Below are positions 40,786-51,069 of a stretch of 64,000 nt of DNA, piece after piece (the first letter of the stretch is position 1; the number at the start of each line of letters is the position of its first letter). Source of the DNA: Brachionus manjavacas (Eukaryota; Rotifera; Eurotatoria; Ploima; Brachionidae); NCBI GenBank assembly GCA_019054805.1, contig JAHQIY010000002.1, positions 8,742,001-8,806,000 on the forward strand, written 5' to 3'. The notes beneath the pieces were generated by a model that was not told the DNA's origin, did no database searches, and was given only the letters and a program-made list of their open reading frames with translations. Position numbers and translations under genes: made by a program.

Positions 40786-41477
40786 AAATTTTACATATCG
40801 TTTTAAAATTGTAAATTATGATTAAAAAAGTTTTGTTTTGATAGATTTGTTTATATTTAATACATTTAACAACATATGGCAAGTTTTTTTTCCTATTTTT
40901 TGAAATTTTGGATTTACGTTGTTTAGTTAAACTCAATACTTAAGCATGTTAAATCTTGAAATATTTCTAAAATATTTAGAATATTTATAATATATAATAT
41001 TTTAAATTTTTAAAATATTTAAAATAGCTGTATGTTATTATATTAAACATATATATACAATTTCAACAAAACCAAAATTTCAACTATATAAAAATTCATT
41101 CTTGACTATTTTATTCATCGTTTTTTTTATATCAAAGTTTCAATTAAGATTTTTTTATCGTTAACTTCTACTTTGAAGTTGGCCTTTACTTTATTCCTAT
41201 ACTTATTAAATATATTAAAGTAATAATTTTAATAAAAATAATTAATTAAGATGTTAAAATCGCAAAATGAACAGGCAAACGAAATACGTCGTTCATATAC
41301 AATTGCATGCAAAAGAGCTGCAATTAGGCATTACGAAACATGTAAAAATTTACATGATATTTTTATCCTTAAATTTTATGTTTGTTGATTGATGTTATAA
41401 AAAGAGATTGATTGTTTTAATTGGGAACTAAACACGCCTTTACATGATCACGAGTTAGTTAGCTAAGGAAAATAGCG

Positions 41478-42257
41478 TTGACGAAAATTACCTCGATCTT
41501 TCGAAAGCCTTTGACATAGTTCCGCATAAACGCCTCCTACATAAATTGAGCAGTTACGGACTGAGTAAACGATTGATCTAATGGTTAAAAGACTTTTTAA
41601 GCGGAAGGGTTCAGCGCGTTGTGCTTGCAGTTTCGGATTGGTCAGAAGTACTGAGTGGCGTACCTCAAGGGTCTGTGCTTGGCCCTTTGCTTTTTGTTAT
41701 ATATATTAACACCCTGCCTGACATCATTTCAAACAAAATAGAAATTAATGCCGATGACTCGAAGATTCTTGGAGTAATTAACAACTTGTGTGAAAGGGCA
41801 AATATGCAGAAAGACCTAGATGCTCTGTGTGAATGGATTGATGTATGGAGAATGGGTCTCTGTGCTAAAAAATGTAAGATTATGCATTTTGGAAGGCTAA
41901 ATGCTAGATTTTCATATGAAACATGGGGGAAAGAGGGATTGGATAAAAATCAACTGTGTACCACTGAGTGTGAAAAGGATCTAGGCGTTATGGTGTCTTC
42001 AGCCTTAAATGGACATGTCAAGTAAAGAACGCGTGCGCGAAAGCAAATAAAGTACTCGGAATTCTTAAAAGCACATTTTTAAGCAGAGAAGAAACTCTTT
42101 GGTTGAAGCTTTATATGTCTTTGGTTAGATCTCACCTCGACTATGCAGTTCAAGTATGGAATCCGAGCAAAAAAGGTGACGTAAAAGCGTTGGAAAAAGT
42201 ATAAGAGCGTGCAACGAGAATTCCTTGGTCACTAAGAGAAATTTCATACGAGGAAAG
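41478..42257 (+). pseudogene. CR1-type LINE ORF2, middle piece
   Basis: Carries motif A (DLSKAFDIVPHKRLLHKL), a TAA after SKRLI, motif B (SGVPQGSVLGPLLFVIYINT), a degraded catalytic box (INADDSKIL in place of YADD) and SLVRSHLDYAVQVWNPS. Stops at about 41580, 42022 and 42203. Ends at the hAT insertion. Confidence 0.85.
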
Positions 42258-43365
42258 TAAGGTTGTGAATCGGCTAAGCGTTAATCGATTAAATCGGTTA
42301 AATTTATATTCGATGAAATTATAACTTTATCGAAAATTTCTTATTTTTATCGATCAAAAAATCATTGTTAGAATTTTAATTTACTTAATTTGATAAATTT
42401 TACAAATTTTGGACAATAGTATCCCTTTGTTTTCGAATAGTTAAATCGATTATATTGTTCGATTTTTTAAATCGATTAACCAAAAAATCTAATTCAAAAG
42501 TGCAAAAAAAAATGCATTCGATATTTTTAAAAGATAAGTAATTTACGAAACCAAACAAAACTTGAATAATTATTTAAAAAAATTATTAAATAAGTTACGA
42601 AATTAAATAAAAATTAAAAAATTGTTTAAAAATCTTTTAAATTATTTTTTGTTTTCTATAACGATTGAATTAAGCTTTATAAAAGTAAATTTTTCCAGAT
42701 TTTTTGCACTCAGTCTGTTTCTTTCTTCATTTTTAATAAAGCCAGCAACAGAAAAAATACTTTTTGCAGGAACTGAAGTAGCAATTAAACATAATAGTTC
42801 CTTAATACTCCTAGTTAGTATTGGTAAATTAATATTGTAATATTTATAACACAAAAGTGGATCTTTTAGCTCATTTGAATCGGATTCTTTGTAGAATGTC
42901 TCGGCGTTACATTCATAAGACTTAAATTCTTGAAAAGTGCCATTTTTATTTGATAAAAATGAAATTTTTTTAAAGTTGTTGCTTTTTTTTAAATTAAATT
43001 CTGACTAAATAAGTTTTAAAAATCAAGTCTTTATTTTTGAAATATTATTGAAACAAATTTAACATTACTTTCCTTTATAATATTTTCATATCATTGAAGT
43101 AATAATTTTTTTCAAAAAAATGTTTCGAACATGAAGCTTGGTCGATTAAAATCGACTAATATATTCGATATCAATATTCGATCAGTTAATTCGAATAAAT
43201 AAAACAAAAATGAACTTGATGACTTAAGAAGAAATCGATATATAAAATGATATCGATTATTTTTCGGTATAAGTTTATCGTTACAAAAATTTATCGTTTA
43301 GTTTAAACAGTTCGATAATGATTTTTTTTATCGATTAGCGAAGTTTCCTTCGATAATCAACCCTA
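42258..43365 (-). mobile_element. hAT element, internally deleted, 8-bp target duplication
   Basis: Flanked by GAGGAAAG at 42250-42257 and 43366-43373. The left end TAAGGTTGTGAATCG and the reverse complement of the right end TAGGGTTGATTATCG are imperfect inverted ends. It contains only the C-terminal dimerisation domain of a hAT transposase. Both ends are rich in TCGATTA-type motifs, likely subterminal binding sites. Confidence 0.88.
42642..42854 (-). pseudogene. hAT transposase C-terminal dimerisation domain
   Basis: 70 codons read NLPILTRSIKELLCLIATSV, then PAKSIFSVAGFIKNEERNRL and SAKNLEKFTFIKLN. This is the hAT C-terminal pattern: A-T-S-V/A-P-x-E-x-x-F-S-x-A-G, then RN-R-L-x-x-x-N-x-E-x-L-x-F-I. 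The usual Ser-Glu after Pro is Ala-Lys here. The catalytic domain is missing. Confidence 0.85.
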
Positions 43366-43728
43366 GAGGAAAGGCTTGCCAGATTGGGTTTAACAAAACT
43401 TAGTGAGAGAAGGGTGAGAGGTGATTTGATTGAGGTTTTTAAAGTGATTAACGGTCATGAAAAAGTGTCGTTTACCAGAGAACTTCTGGATCCTGTTGGT
43501 AGGAATGGACCGATAATGAGGTTAAGAGGAAACAGCGCAAAAGTTCAAAGAGATAGTTTTCCAGCACAAAAAAGAAATGATTTTTCTGTCGCAGTGAGTG
43601 CTAGACACGTTTTTTTCTCGAACAGAGTAGCTCCACACTGGAATAGACTTTCTGAGGAGGTGGTTAAAGCTAAGACAGTTAATGGCTTCAAAGTAGCATT
43701 AGAGGTATTTTTTCTAACTGCAAAATAA
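43366..43728 (+). pseudogene. CR1-type LINE ORF2, C-terminal piece
   Basis: Reads ERLARLGLTKLSERRVRGDL, IEVFKVINGHEKVSF, and ends SNRVAPHWNRLSEEVVKAKT-VNGFKVALE before TAA at 43726. This is the normal CR1-type C-terminus and is open throughout. Confidence 0.88.
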
Positions 43729-43866
43729 AGGTAAATAAAAACAAAGCATACAGGTAAAAATAGAGATATAAAATTGTAAAACATACTGTTTCTTGTGCTT
43801 GTTTTTTTAAAACAGCCTTTAATTTAGTAACTAGTTAATTGATTTATTAAAAAACCATATGATATT

Positions 43867-44175
43867 TTAGTAATATACTTGTTGGAATTCTTCTTCTGTA
43901 CTTAAATTCGATAAAATTTCTTTGGGTAGAGTAGAAGAGCTTAATCCAACCATAATTTCACGACCAAAAGTAGCATAATAAGGGCTAAAACCTATGGTAG
44001 AGTGATGTGATGCATTTTTTTGTGATTGCACAAATTTTAAACCCAATGCCCAATCCTTTAAATTGTTATCTTTCATCCACAATCTAAAAATGTCTTTAAT
44101 ATCGGCATTTGCACGTTCTACTGACCCCTGAGATTGTGGATGGCGGCAAGCCCCGCCATTTAGTGCATGCACCAT
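43867..44175 (-). pseudogene. Retroviral-type integrase core fragment (KRBA2-like)
   Basis: 102 codons read GGACRHPQSQGSVERANADI, KDIFRLWMKDNNLKDWALGL, KFVQSQKNASHHSTIGFSPY and ATFGREIMVGLSSSTLP. The RHPQSQGSVERAN block includes the catalytic Glu of the integrase DDE core, and the N..HS.I..SPY..FG.E continuation is found in the KRBA2-like integrases common in invertebrate genomes. The two catalytic Asp residues upstream are missing, because the fragment stops at a LINE-tail-like sequence (44176-44206). Confidence 0.8.
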
Positions 44176-44206
44176 TTCGAAGGAGCTTTAGCTTGGCGCA
44201 GATAAA
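44176..44206 (+). repeat. LINE 3'-tail-like sequence
   Basis: CGAAGGAGCTTTAGCTTGGC resembles the stem-loop end of the LINE at 3718-5012 (GAAAGAGCTTTAGCTCGGTA). It directly abuts the integrase fragment. Confidence 0.45.
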
Positions 44207-44863
44207 ACCATAGATTTATTCAGAATTTTGCCTAGTATGTTTAAAAGAAAAATAATTGTGTGAAAAAAGTGAACTATGGGACTACATACGATTTGAAAAA
44301 AAGTGTTATTTTTCGCTAATTTTTAATAATAAAAATTGCCAAACCCAATTTTATTCTCTGTTGGATTTTATATAATTTTAAAAAATATTTTAATTTTATT
44401 AATGAATATCTGGGTTTGAAATAGCTACAACATTTTAAAAAACTATTTTTTATACACCTCTGGATATAAAATTTAATTTTTTTTTGAACCTTTAAAAAAT
44501 ATGAAATTTGTTGTGTTTCAGGACGTAGATAACGAATTTCAAAAATTAATTAGAAAATTAGAAATTTAGATAGCACTTAAGTTTTGAATATCGGTTATAT
44601 AAAATCCGTTTGAATATCTTTAGTACTTTATCCTATTCATACTTTTTTTTGGTATTTTCAATTTATTTTGGTAATTTTAGAAAAAATAATAGCAAAATTA
44701 TACTGCACTTTTTTACAAAAGTTGCAAATGTTATACTTAAAAAAATGAATAAATTTATGCTACTTTTTTTTGGGTGGTGTTTAATGTATTTTCTAATTTG
44801 AAGAATTCGCTTTCTTATTAGAAGTAATATTAATCAATACTAAGAAAATTATTAAAGGTTATA
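44207..44863. other. AT-rich gap, no gene seen
   Basis: An open frame at 44610-44801 has only hydrophobic, low-complexity content and is not taken as a gene. Confidence 0.4.
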
Positions 44864-44865
44864 TA

Positions 44866-45958
44866 CAGTGCTGCTACGATACCTTGAATTCACCATATTT
44901 TACGTAAATTATGGTAAAATCACGATATTTTACCATATTTACCGAAAAATATGGTAATCTAAAAAAGGGTATTTTTCGTAAAATAACGATAATTATCGTA
45001 AAATACCGATAATTACTGTAAAATTCAGTGACAAAAAAAAATTTCCAAAATTAAATATTATTTTTAAATATTAATTTTTTATTGAAAATTATTTTCTAGC
45101 TTTTTTTGCTTTTAAGCTGTTAGCTGTCTTGTCCCAAGATTCTTTGAATGTTGATCCTTTTGGAATAAATTTTACTTTTGATTTCATTTAAAGCATATTA
45201 TTTTACTTTTGATATTAAGCATTTCAAAAAACTTTGACAGTTGAAAAATGTAAGAGATATTTATCTCATCTTAAATATGTACAAAATATTAAAAAATTTT
45301 ATTATTTTAATTTTTTAATAAAACATTTCTAGGTTGTTGAGATTGAAAGTGAAAGAAATGGTGACTGGTCAGATCATTAAATTCTGATTGTTTATCTTTT
45401 TTTTATAATGCTCTATATAAATGATTTTTGATAATTTTTGTATATAAGAAAATAATTTATCATTTTCGTACTAAATATTTTCAAATACTAATTTGGGAAA
45501 ACAAATAATTGACAAATAAATATTATTTTTATAATTTGTTTAGAAAAAAAAATTGAATGAAATAAAAAAAAAATCCATTTTTCCTTTTCTGTTGAATTTT
45601 TACCATTTTTACCTTTTTTTTACAAGAATTTACCGAAATTTACGTCGATTTTTGTCAAAAATTTTTTTTTTGTTTTCCTTTTTCAAAAATTCAAAAAAAA
45701 ATTTTTTTCATGAAAATCGGTTTTTTTCGAAAAATTTTGGAAATTTTTTTTTTCACTGAATTTTACAGTAATTATCGGTATTTTACGATAATTATCGGTA
45801 TTTTACGATAATTATCGTTATTTTACGATAATTATCGTTATTTTACGAAAAATAACCTTTTTTAGATTATCATATTTTACGGTAAATATGGTAAAATATC
45901 GTGATTTTACCATAATTTACGTAAAATATGGTGAATTCAAGGTATCGTAGCAGCACTG
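44866..45958. mobile_element. 1.09-kb MITE with very long inverted ends and TA target duplication (Tc1-type)
   Basis: TA at 44864-44865 and 45959-45960. Both ends begin CAGTGCTGCTACGATACCTT, a start like that of Tc1 (CAGTGCTG). The inverted arms run to about 45042 on the left and back to about 45735 on the right. They contain a tandem unit of about 20 bp (CGATAATTATCGTAAAATA): roughly two copies on the left and four on the right. The middle is AT-rich and has no transposase. A related fragment lies at 56791-56945. Confidence 0.88.
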
Positions 45959-45960
45959 TA

Positions 45961-46041
45961 AGTAAAAAAAAAAGCACAACAAAAAGAGAATATTTTTAGT
46001 TAGATAATTTGCATTGAAGGGGCGTACCCTATTTTAAGAAC
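45961..46041. other. Short AT-rich linker
   Basis: Nothing recognised. Confidence 0.3.
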
Positions 46042-46134
46042 TATTTATTTTTATTTTTATTTAAAAGATAATTTAGGAAAGGGGAATTTTCAGGGCAGCT
46101 CCGAATGGCATAGCCTTCTTTTCAGCCCTCTTGT
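46042..46134 (-). mobile_element. SINE-like short repeat
   Basis: On the minus strand: GAGGGCTGAAAAGAAGGCTA, TGCCATTCGGAGCTGCCCTG, then CCTAAATTATCTTTTAAATA and an AAATAAAAATAAATA tail. The body is nearly identical to the 64-bp insertion at 8256-8319, which is a 5'-truncated copy. Confidence 0.7.
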
Positions 46135-46954
46135 TAGCAATTTTAATTTTACAAAATTTAGTTTATAAAAAAAAAAAAAAAAAAAGAAAAATAAATTAGG
46201 AATGTTTTGTTTTTTTTTTGTAATTTGTATTTACATTGTTAAGTAGATTCAGTTATGTACTTGGCAGGGTAGGTATAGTATCGAATGGAGTTTTGTATTT
46301 TGAGTTGTTGCTGTTAGTGCTATGAACCAGATAGTCCTTTTTAAGAACTATTATTTAGATTAAAAATGATGGCATTTCAATCTACTTATTTGCTAATCAT
46401 TTTGATTGATGAAAACCGCAGAAAAACTCATAAAAAATTATAAAAGAAAAACAAAAAAAATTTATTCTACTTAGAATCAGACTTGTTTTTAAGTCATAAG
46501 TCTAAAGTCAAGTCAATGACTTAAATTTTTTTTAATGAATTTCTAAATAAACCAAAATCTTAAAATTTAATCGGTCAGAGTTATCTGCATTTATCCATTA
46601 GTTTCAGCCTTCAGACAAAAAATATATTTCGTTGAATAACGCGCATTTATAAATAGGTGATACATTTCTTTAATTTTTAACATTTTATGATTTTTGTAAT
46701 TATTGATTAGAAAAAAAAATAAATTAGGTTAAGTAATAACTTAAACTTAAAAAAAATTTAAATTATTTTTAAGATACTTTCTTCAAATTAGAAAACATAT
46801 TATATTTACCCCCATTTTATTTCCTTATTCTATAAAGTTTTTCTTAATTCAAAAGTTTTTTTTGTTACTCGTCAAAAGCCGTCGTCCGGAGTGTATAGAG
46901 AAAAAAAACTCTCCCTTATTTTTCCTCTTTGTTTAACTAGGCCAAGGACTGGAC
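46135..46954. other. AT-rich gap, no gene seen
   Basis: Holds a run of about 19 A's near 46170 and AAGTC/GACTT motifs near 46480-46530. No gene recognised. Confidence 0.4.
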
Positions 46955-48196
46955 TATGAATTCTGGTAGAGATTCAAAATAGCAACAATTAAAATCGCAA
47001 AGGTAAAAAAAAGCAAGATCAAAATAGCAAAAAATTTTATTTAAATAGCATCGATTAAAATAGCAATTAAGTTTATCTGAAAAAAAAATCTATTAAGAAG
47101 AAAATTAGAAAAACAGTGTCAATATTCTAGAATAGATAGAGACAAAGACTTATAGCTATTAAGAAGCAGACTGAATATTTTATTAACATATGATTTTATA
47201 TATCTTTATAATTTAGCGTTTTTATTAGCTACTTACATATTTTTATATTTTATTTATAGTATATTTATATCAAATAAAAAGGTAGATGGTGGATCAGGGA
47301 TACATAAGGGCGAGGGCAGTATATACACGCTAGATTTGGTGGAGGAGACTGAACTGGACTGGAGTGATAATTTAGAGGCAAAAATTTTAACGGAGACAGA
47401 GAGTGCGGCAGAATTTGTGAAATGTCTAAGCGAGGGGTTTTTGACTCAGAATGTCTGTTTTAAAACTTTCCAGAAGGAGCCAAATAAATTAACTAACATA
47501 TTGGATCTAATCATAACGGAGGCGCAGGAGAGAATGGATAACCTTGAACCAGGAGAAGTCCTCGGTGGCAAGGAGAATGGTCATTTGAGTATGAGTTGGA
47601 GATTCAAGTTAAAGGAGAAAGTGAAAGAGTTTGGATACAGGTTTAGGAGGAGTAAATTCAACTACAAGAAGGGGGACTATATAAGAATGAACAAATTCTT
47701 TGAGAGCATCAATTGGAGAGTTGCTCTTGTGGACAAGAACATCCGCGATTCTTATAAAGAGTTCCTGAAAATATATAATGAAGCTTGTGAAAGATTTATT
47801 CCAAAGATAAAAATTGATGCGAATTGAAGGATCCGGCCACCGTGGCTTACGAAAGATCTCAAATCGTTGATGAGAAGAAAGAGCAATTTATGGCGCAGTT
47901 GGGTGCAAGGCCATAGAAGAGATACTGGGAAATATGAAGAGTACAAAGAAATTAGCAAAAATGTTAAAAGGGTCATGAACACTAATATCTCAGCTTATGA
48001 GTTGAGGCTTGCAAGCAACTACTCTAAGAATCCAAAAGCACTATACAGCTACATGAAGAGCAAGCAGAAGGTGAGTGAGAGAGTTGGTTCTTTAACTAAG
48101 AAACAAATTTGTTTGCTATTTTAAATGTGCTAATTTAGTTTTGCTAGTTTAATCTTGCTATTTTGTTGTCTGCGATTTTAATACAGAGCCATGAAT
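46955..48196. mobile_element. Possible DNA element with inverted AATAGC arrays enclosing a LINE fragment
   Basis: The left flank (46955-47075) has AAAATAGCAA and TTAAAATCGCAA units. The right flank (48105-48196) has the same units inverted (TTGCTATTTTGTTG, TGCGATTTTAAT). The outermost parts, AATTCTGGTAGAGATTCAAA on the left and AATTCATGGCTCTGTATTAA reversed on the right, also align. Between them sits a CR1 piece truncated at both ends. No transposase and no clear target duplication were found. Confidence 0.5.
47283..48124 (+). pseudogene. CR1-type LINE endonuclease-to-linker fragment
   Basis: The first frame (to 47826) reads FVKCLSEGFLTQNVCFKTFQ, NILDLIITEAQERMDNLEPG, and HLSMSW where family members have SDH. 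It then reads KFNYKKGDYIRMNKFFESIN. After a TGA at 47824 and a frameshift, the next frame runs RIRPPWLTKDLKSLMRRKSN to LYSYMKSKQKV. The fragment ends abruptly near 48112 before the RT. Its encoded order matches the CR1 LINE at 27490-30022, but it is a different copy. Confidence 0.8.
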
Positions 48197-48523
48197 TTTA
48201 GTGTCTAAATGATAAAAAAAATGACAAAAATTCGCAAAACTAATTTTATTTTAAAGAAATTAAAATAAATAAATAAAATACTGTTATTTTAATTTGTTTT
48301 TAGAAATTTCAATTTTTGTTGTCTCATTAAAAATAAATTTCTAAAAAATATTCCTCCCAAATGATAATGAGACAATTGTAAGTTGGTATTTTCTTTAATT
48401 AAAAACTAGTTAAGCCAACATTTAAGCGTATACAACCGAAAAAAAATTAAAAAAAAAAAGTCAAAGCGCTGCTAAGCCATATATATTAATAGAATAAATA
48501 AATAAAAAAAAAACAACTTTAGC
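48197..48523. other. Short AT-rich 3' flank of the 805-residue protein gene
   Basis: On the minus strand, AATAAATAAA stretches downstream of the stop (about 48490-48505) may act as poly-A signal. Nothing else seen. Confidence 0.35.
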
Positions 48524-51069
48524 CTAATTGATTTTTTTCGATGAAGATGAGTACTGATAAGACGAAGCGAAGTTTTGTCTTGCAGAGGCGGACGACGAGC
48601 CGCCACTACTATTCTCATAATTGAGTGGCACTGCTTGTCCATTAGAACTGCTCGATCTAAAATGAGTCTCTCTGCTCACAGTTTCATTTATGGGCTTAAA
48701 TTGTCGCTCGGCCCTCACACTAGCGCCACTCGCCACTTTGGTCACACGCTGCACCACCGGCTCGAAGCTGGACACCGACGACTTGCAATAGCTCGAGTTG
48801 AGATTGGTGGCCGAAGCGTTTCTGGACATGCTTGTGATGACCGGCCCGCTTCTCGCATACTGATTGCTCGACTTGGCCAAAGTAGCAGTCGGCGTGACTG
48901 GTATCTCGACTATGGGAGCTTTGCTGGCATACGATGAACCGTTCAGTGTTTGCTGGTGATTGTAGGCATTTGCGAATGAATTGGCATTGTCAGTGGTTGT
49001 GCGCGAATACTTGTAGTAGCGTCTAGTGTTGGCCGTTTGGCTCTCGGTGCCGAACAGCTGCTTGAACTTGTTGCCAAACTCGCTAAATTCACTAAGCCAG
49101 TCTGTGTCAAACGACGAGTGCTTGAGCGGCATCAAGCCTAGCTGATACTGCTGTGGCTGATTGAAAGTGACCCGCTCGACCACAATAGGTCTATGATAGG
49201 CTGTTGTGCTTTGGGTCACATATTGTCTAGATCTAGTGTCAACCACTGGCCTAGCTATCAAGCACGGATAGCTGCCGCTGCGTCTAGAGTAGTTCTCTTC
49301 TTCTAGCAAATTGTAGTGATGACCGCCGAAAATGATCTTGTCGTCGTCATCAACTCGAATGGCTCTATTTGCAGGCATTTGTTTGCCATAGCTTTGGTGA
49401 TGGTGATGGTGATGATGCTCATAGAGTTGTCGATGCTGTTTCGTTTGTGCACCTGTGTTCGATGGGCTCTTGGCCAATATTTCCAAGCGATAAGTGCGCT
49501 CGTCGGCTCTGACTGGCCGCTGCCATTCGGTGTAGCGCGACTTTCGCTGCGTGTACACAACTTGTTGTTGTTGTTGTTGTTTGGGTGGCTCGATTTTAGT
49601 AGGCAGTGTCGGTGGTGGCGGAGAGGGTGACTTTTCAGCATCGGTAAGAGTGCCGGCGTCCTTGCGGCCCACTTGACTGGTCTCGGTGGACGCGTTCCTA
49701 TTCTTGAGCTCAGTGGTGGCAGTGGCCGCTTCTTGTGTTGTCTTTAGCAAGAGCGAGTCGAGTGACACGTGCAAATTGTACTGAGGCAGCTCGTCCTGGT
49801 TGGTGTTGGTGGCCGCGATGCGCTTGCCTCTGTCCGAGCTGGTGTTAGTGCCCGTGGTTATTGATTTTTTGTGTTTGTTGTGGTGCGTGGGCTTGTGGTG
49901 GTCGGGCTGGGGATCGCGCCGTATCGATATGTACTCGATGGGAATGGAGCCGGACGCTCGAGCCAACAGCCGATTTTGAACGTCCGAATCCGAGTCCGAG
50001 TCGCAGCGGCGCCAGCCGGTCAAATTGGGCGCCGACTCTTTGCGTGTCGACAAAATGGTTTTGATTTTCTTTTGCTGAACACTTTCCACACACACCACAT
50101 TGGTCTTGGTCTCTTCTACTGCTTGTTTGACTTGGTGGGCGCTGGTGTTGTCAGTGGCGAGGTCGAGGCCGGGCTGTTTGGCGAGAGTGCACGAGGACAG
50201 CTCGACAGGCGACGGAGGCCGCACTGCCACAAAGTCAATGCCCGACACCGGGTAGTGACGGCGTCGCATCGACGACTCGTTCACATACTCCAGTTGATTG
50301 GTGCTCGAGTTGCGTGTAATGATGGGACTAGTGGCGACATGCATTTTGTCTTCTTGTCTCTTCATTTGATCCTGTTGCGACAATGATGAAGAATGGTTGC
50401 TGTTGGTGTTGGTGTTGTAGCGCTGTTCTTGTGTGTAGCTAGTACAGGATGATTTTGTTTGTATTGTGTTGTGCTGCTGTTGCTGCTGTTGATGTTGATG
50501 TTGATGATGTTGCTGCGTATTTGTATGCTGGCTTGAGACGCTCTCGTGTTTACTCTTGTTCTCTTTTTCATTCGACAATTGAGCTCGTTGCTTCCACTCA
50601 TCCCATGTCGGGTGAAACATGCCTGTTGCGCCTCCTACACACACACAAATCGACACAATCAAAGAAAGCAACAAGCATTAGAAAAGTGAAAACAAAACAA
50701 AAAGAAAAAAAAGAAAAAAAAGAAAAAAAAAGAAAAAAAAAAGAATGTTAGATTATAAATACCTGAGCTGTTCGATGCTAGCTTGTTGGCTGTGAACATG
50801 CTGTCAGAATGGTGATCTGTGTGATGATCAGTTTGGTGATCGGTGTGAATATTCAAGTTGGCAGAGTGGAGCAAGTTGTTTGTTTGAGCTATTTGGCATT
50901 GGTCGGTTGTGTTGCGATGATTGGTGGTATTTGCGTTGTTTTGATAAGCTTGTTGTGTTGTCGCTTGTGGTGGAGCACTGCTCATATTCCAAGCTGTTTT
51001 AACGCTGCTTGTTGAATCCCAATTATGATCATTGAACACAAGTCGAATCTCTGATTTGTGTGCGCTCAT
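48524..51069 (-). CDS. 805-residue disordered Gln/His/Ser-rich protein, 2 exons, in a GC-rich island
   Basis: Exon 1 is 51069-50763, exon 2 is 50634-48524, with a 128-bp intron (50762-50635; donor GCTCAG|GTATTT, acceptor TGTGTGTAG|GAGG) that splits a Gly codon. The protein opens MSAHKSEIRLVFNDHNWDST, has His/Asp repeats (HTDHQTDHHTDHHSD), and after the junction reads GATGMFHPTWDEWKQRAQLS. Poly-Gln, poly-His, and Pro-rich tracts follow, with more ordered-looking islands: RRHYPVSGIDFVAVRPPSPV, GSIPIEYISIRRDP, YTEWQRPVRADERTYRLEIL and FDTDWLSEFSEFGNKFKQLF. There is no signal peptide once the intron is removed and no membrane segment. I do not recognise the family. It may be a scaffold or cytoskeletal or nuclear protein. 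Base use is far more GC-rich than every other gene here, which creates long open antisense frames that are artefacts. Confidence 0.82.
50635..50762 (-). other. 128-bp intron of the 805-residue protein gene
   Basis: Contains a purine-poor stretch on the minus strand (T-rich with CTTTTTTTT units; 50698-50744 on the plus strand is A-rich with single G's) and a GT-rich acceptor region. It is longer than the usual 50-56 bp introns here. Reading through it gives a false hydrophobic start to exon 2. Confidence 0.8.

Larger units (their letters stand above)
39968..41441 (+). mobile_element. Repeat B chimera, copy 2: RT fragment, palindromes, HTH-like fragment
   Basis: 1,474 bp between the 36-bp duplications. 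The first 1.1 kb matches 25065-26171. The last 375 bp, absent from copy 1, holds an open frame near 41251-41388 reading NEQANEIRRSYTIACKRAAI and RHYETCKNLHDI, which resembles the N-terminal helix-turn-helix region of pogo/Tigger-type transposases (RRxYTIxFKxxxIxxxE). No terminal inverted repeat or poly-A tail is evident, so the mechanism of insertion is unclear. Confidence 0.7.
39105..43728 (+). mobile_element. CR1-type LINE interrupted by two separate insertions
   Basis: Three pieces of one ORF: 39135-39967 (linker and RT up to LLETFDMITS), 41478-42257 (SKAFDIVPH to the thumb, REISYEE) and 43366-43728 (ERLARLGLTKLSERRVRGDL to the CR1-type end). Between them lie the repeat B chimera (39968-41441, 36-bp target duplication) and a hAT element (42258-43365, 8-bp target duplication). 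The LINE itself also has stops and frameshifts (for example near 39400, 39567, 39877, 41580, 42022). Confidence 0.88.

Noticed and set aside
45553-45759. Phe/Lys-rich plus-strand frame
   Set aside because: Low-complexity interior of the long-TIR MITE.
48575-50386. Long plus-strand frames opposite the 805-residue protein
   Set aside because: High GC removes stop codons on the antisense strand; composition and splice sites support only the minus-strand gene.
50600-50674. Apparent signal peptide MLLSLIVSICVCVGG at the start of the long minus-strand frame
   Set aside because: It is translated intron ending in TGTGTGTAG; splicing removes it.
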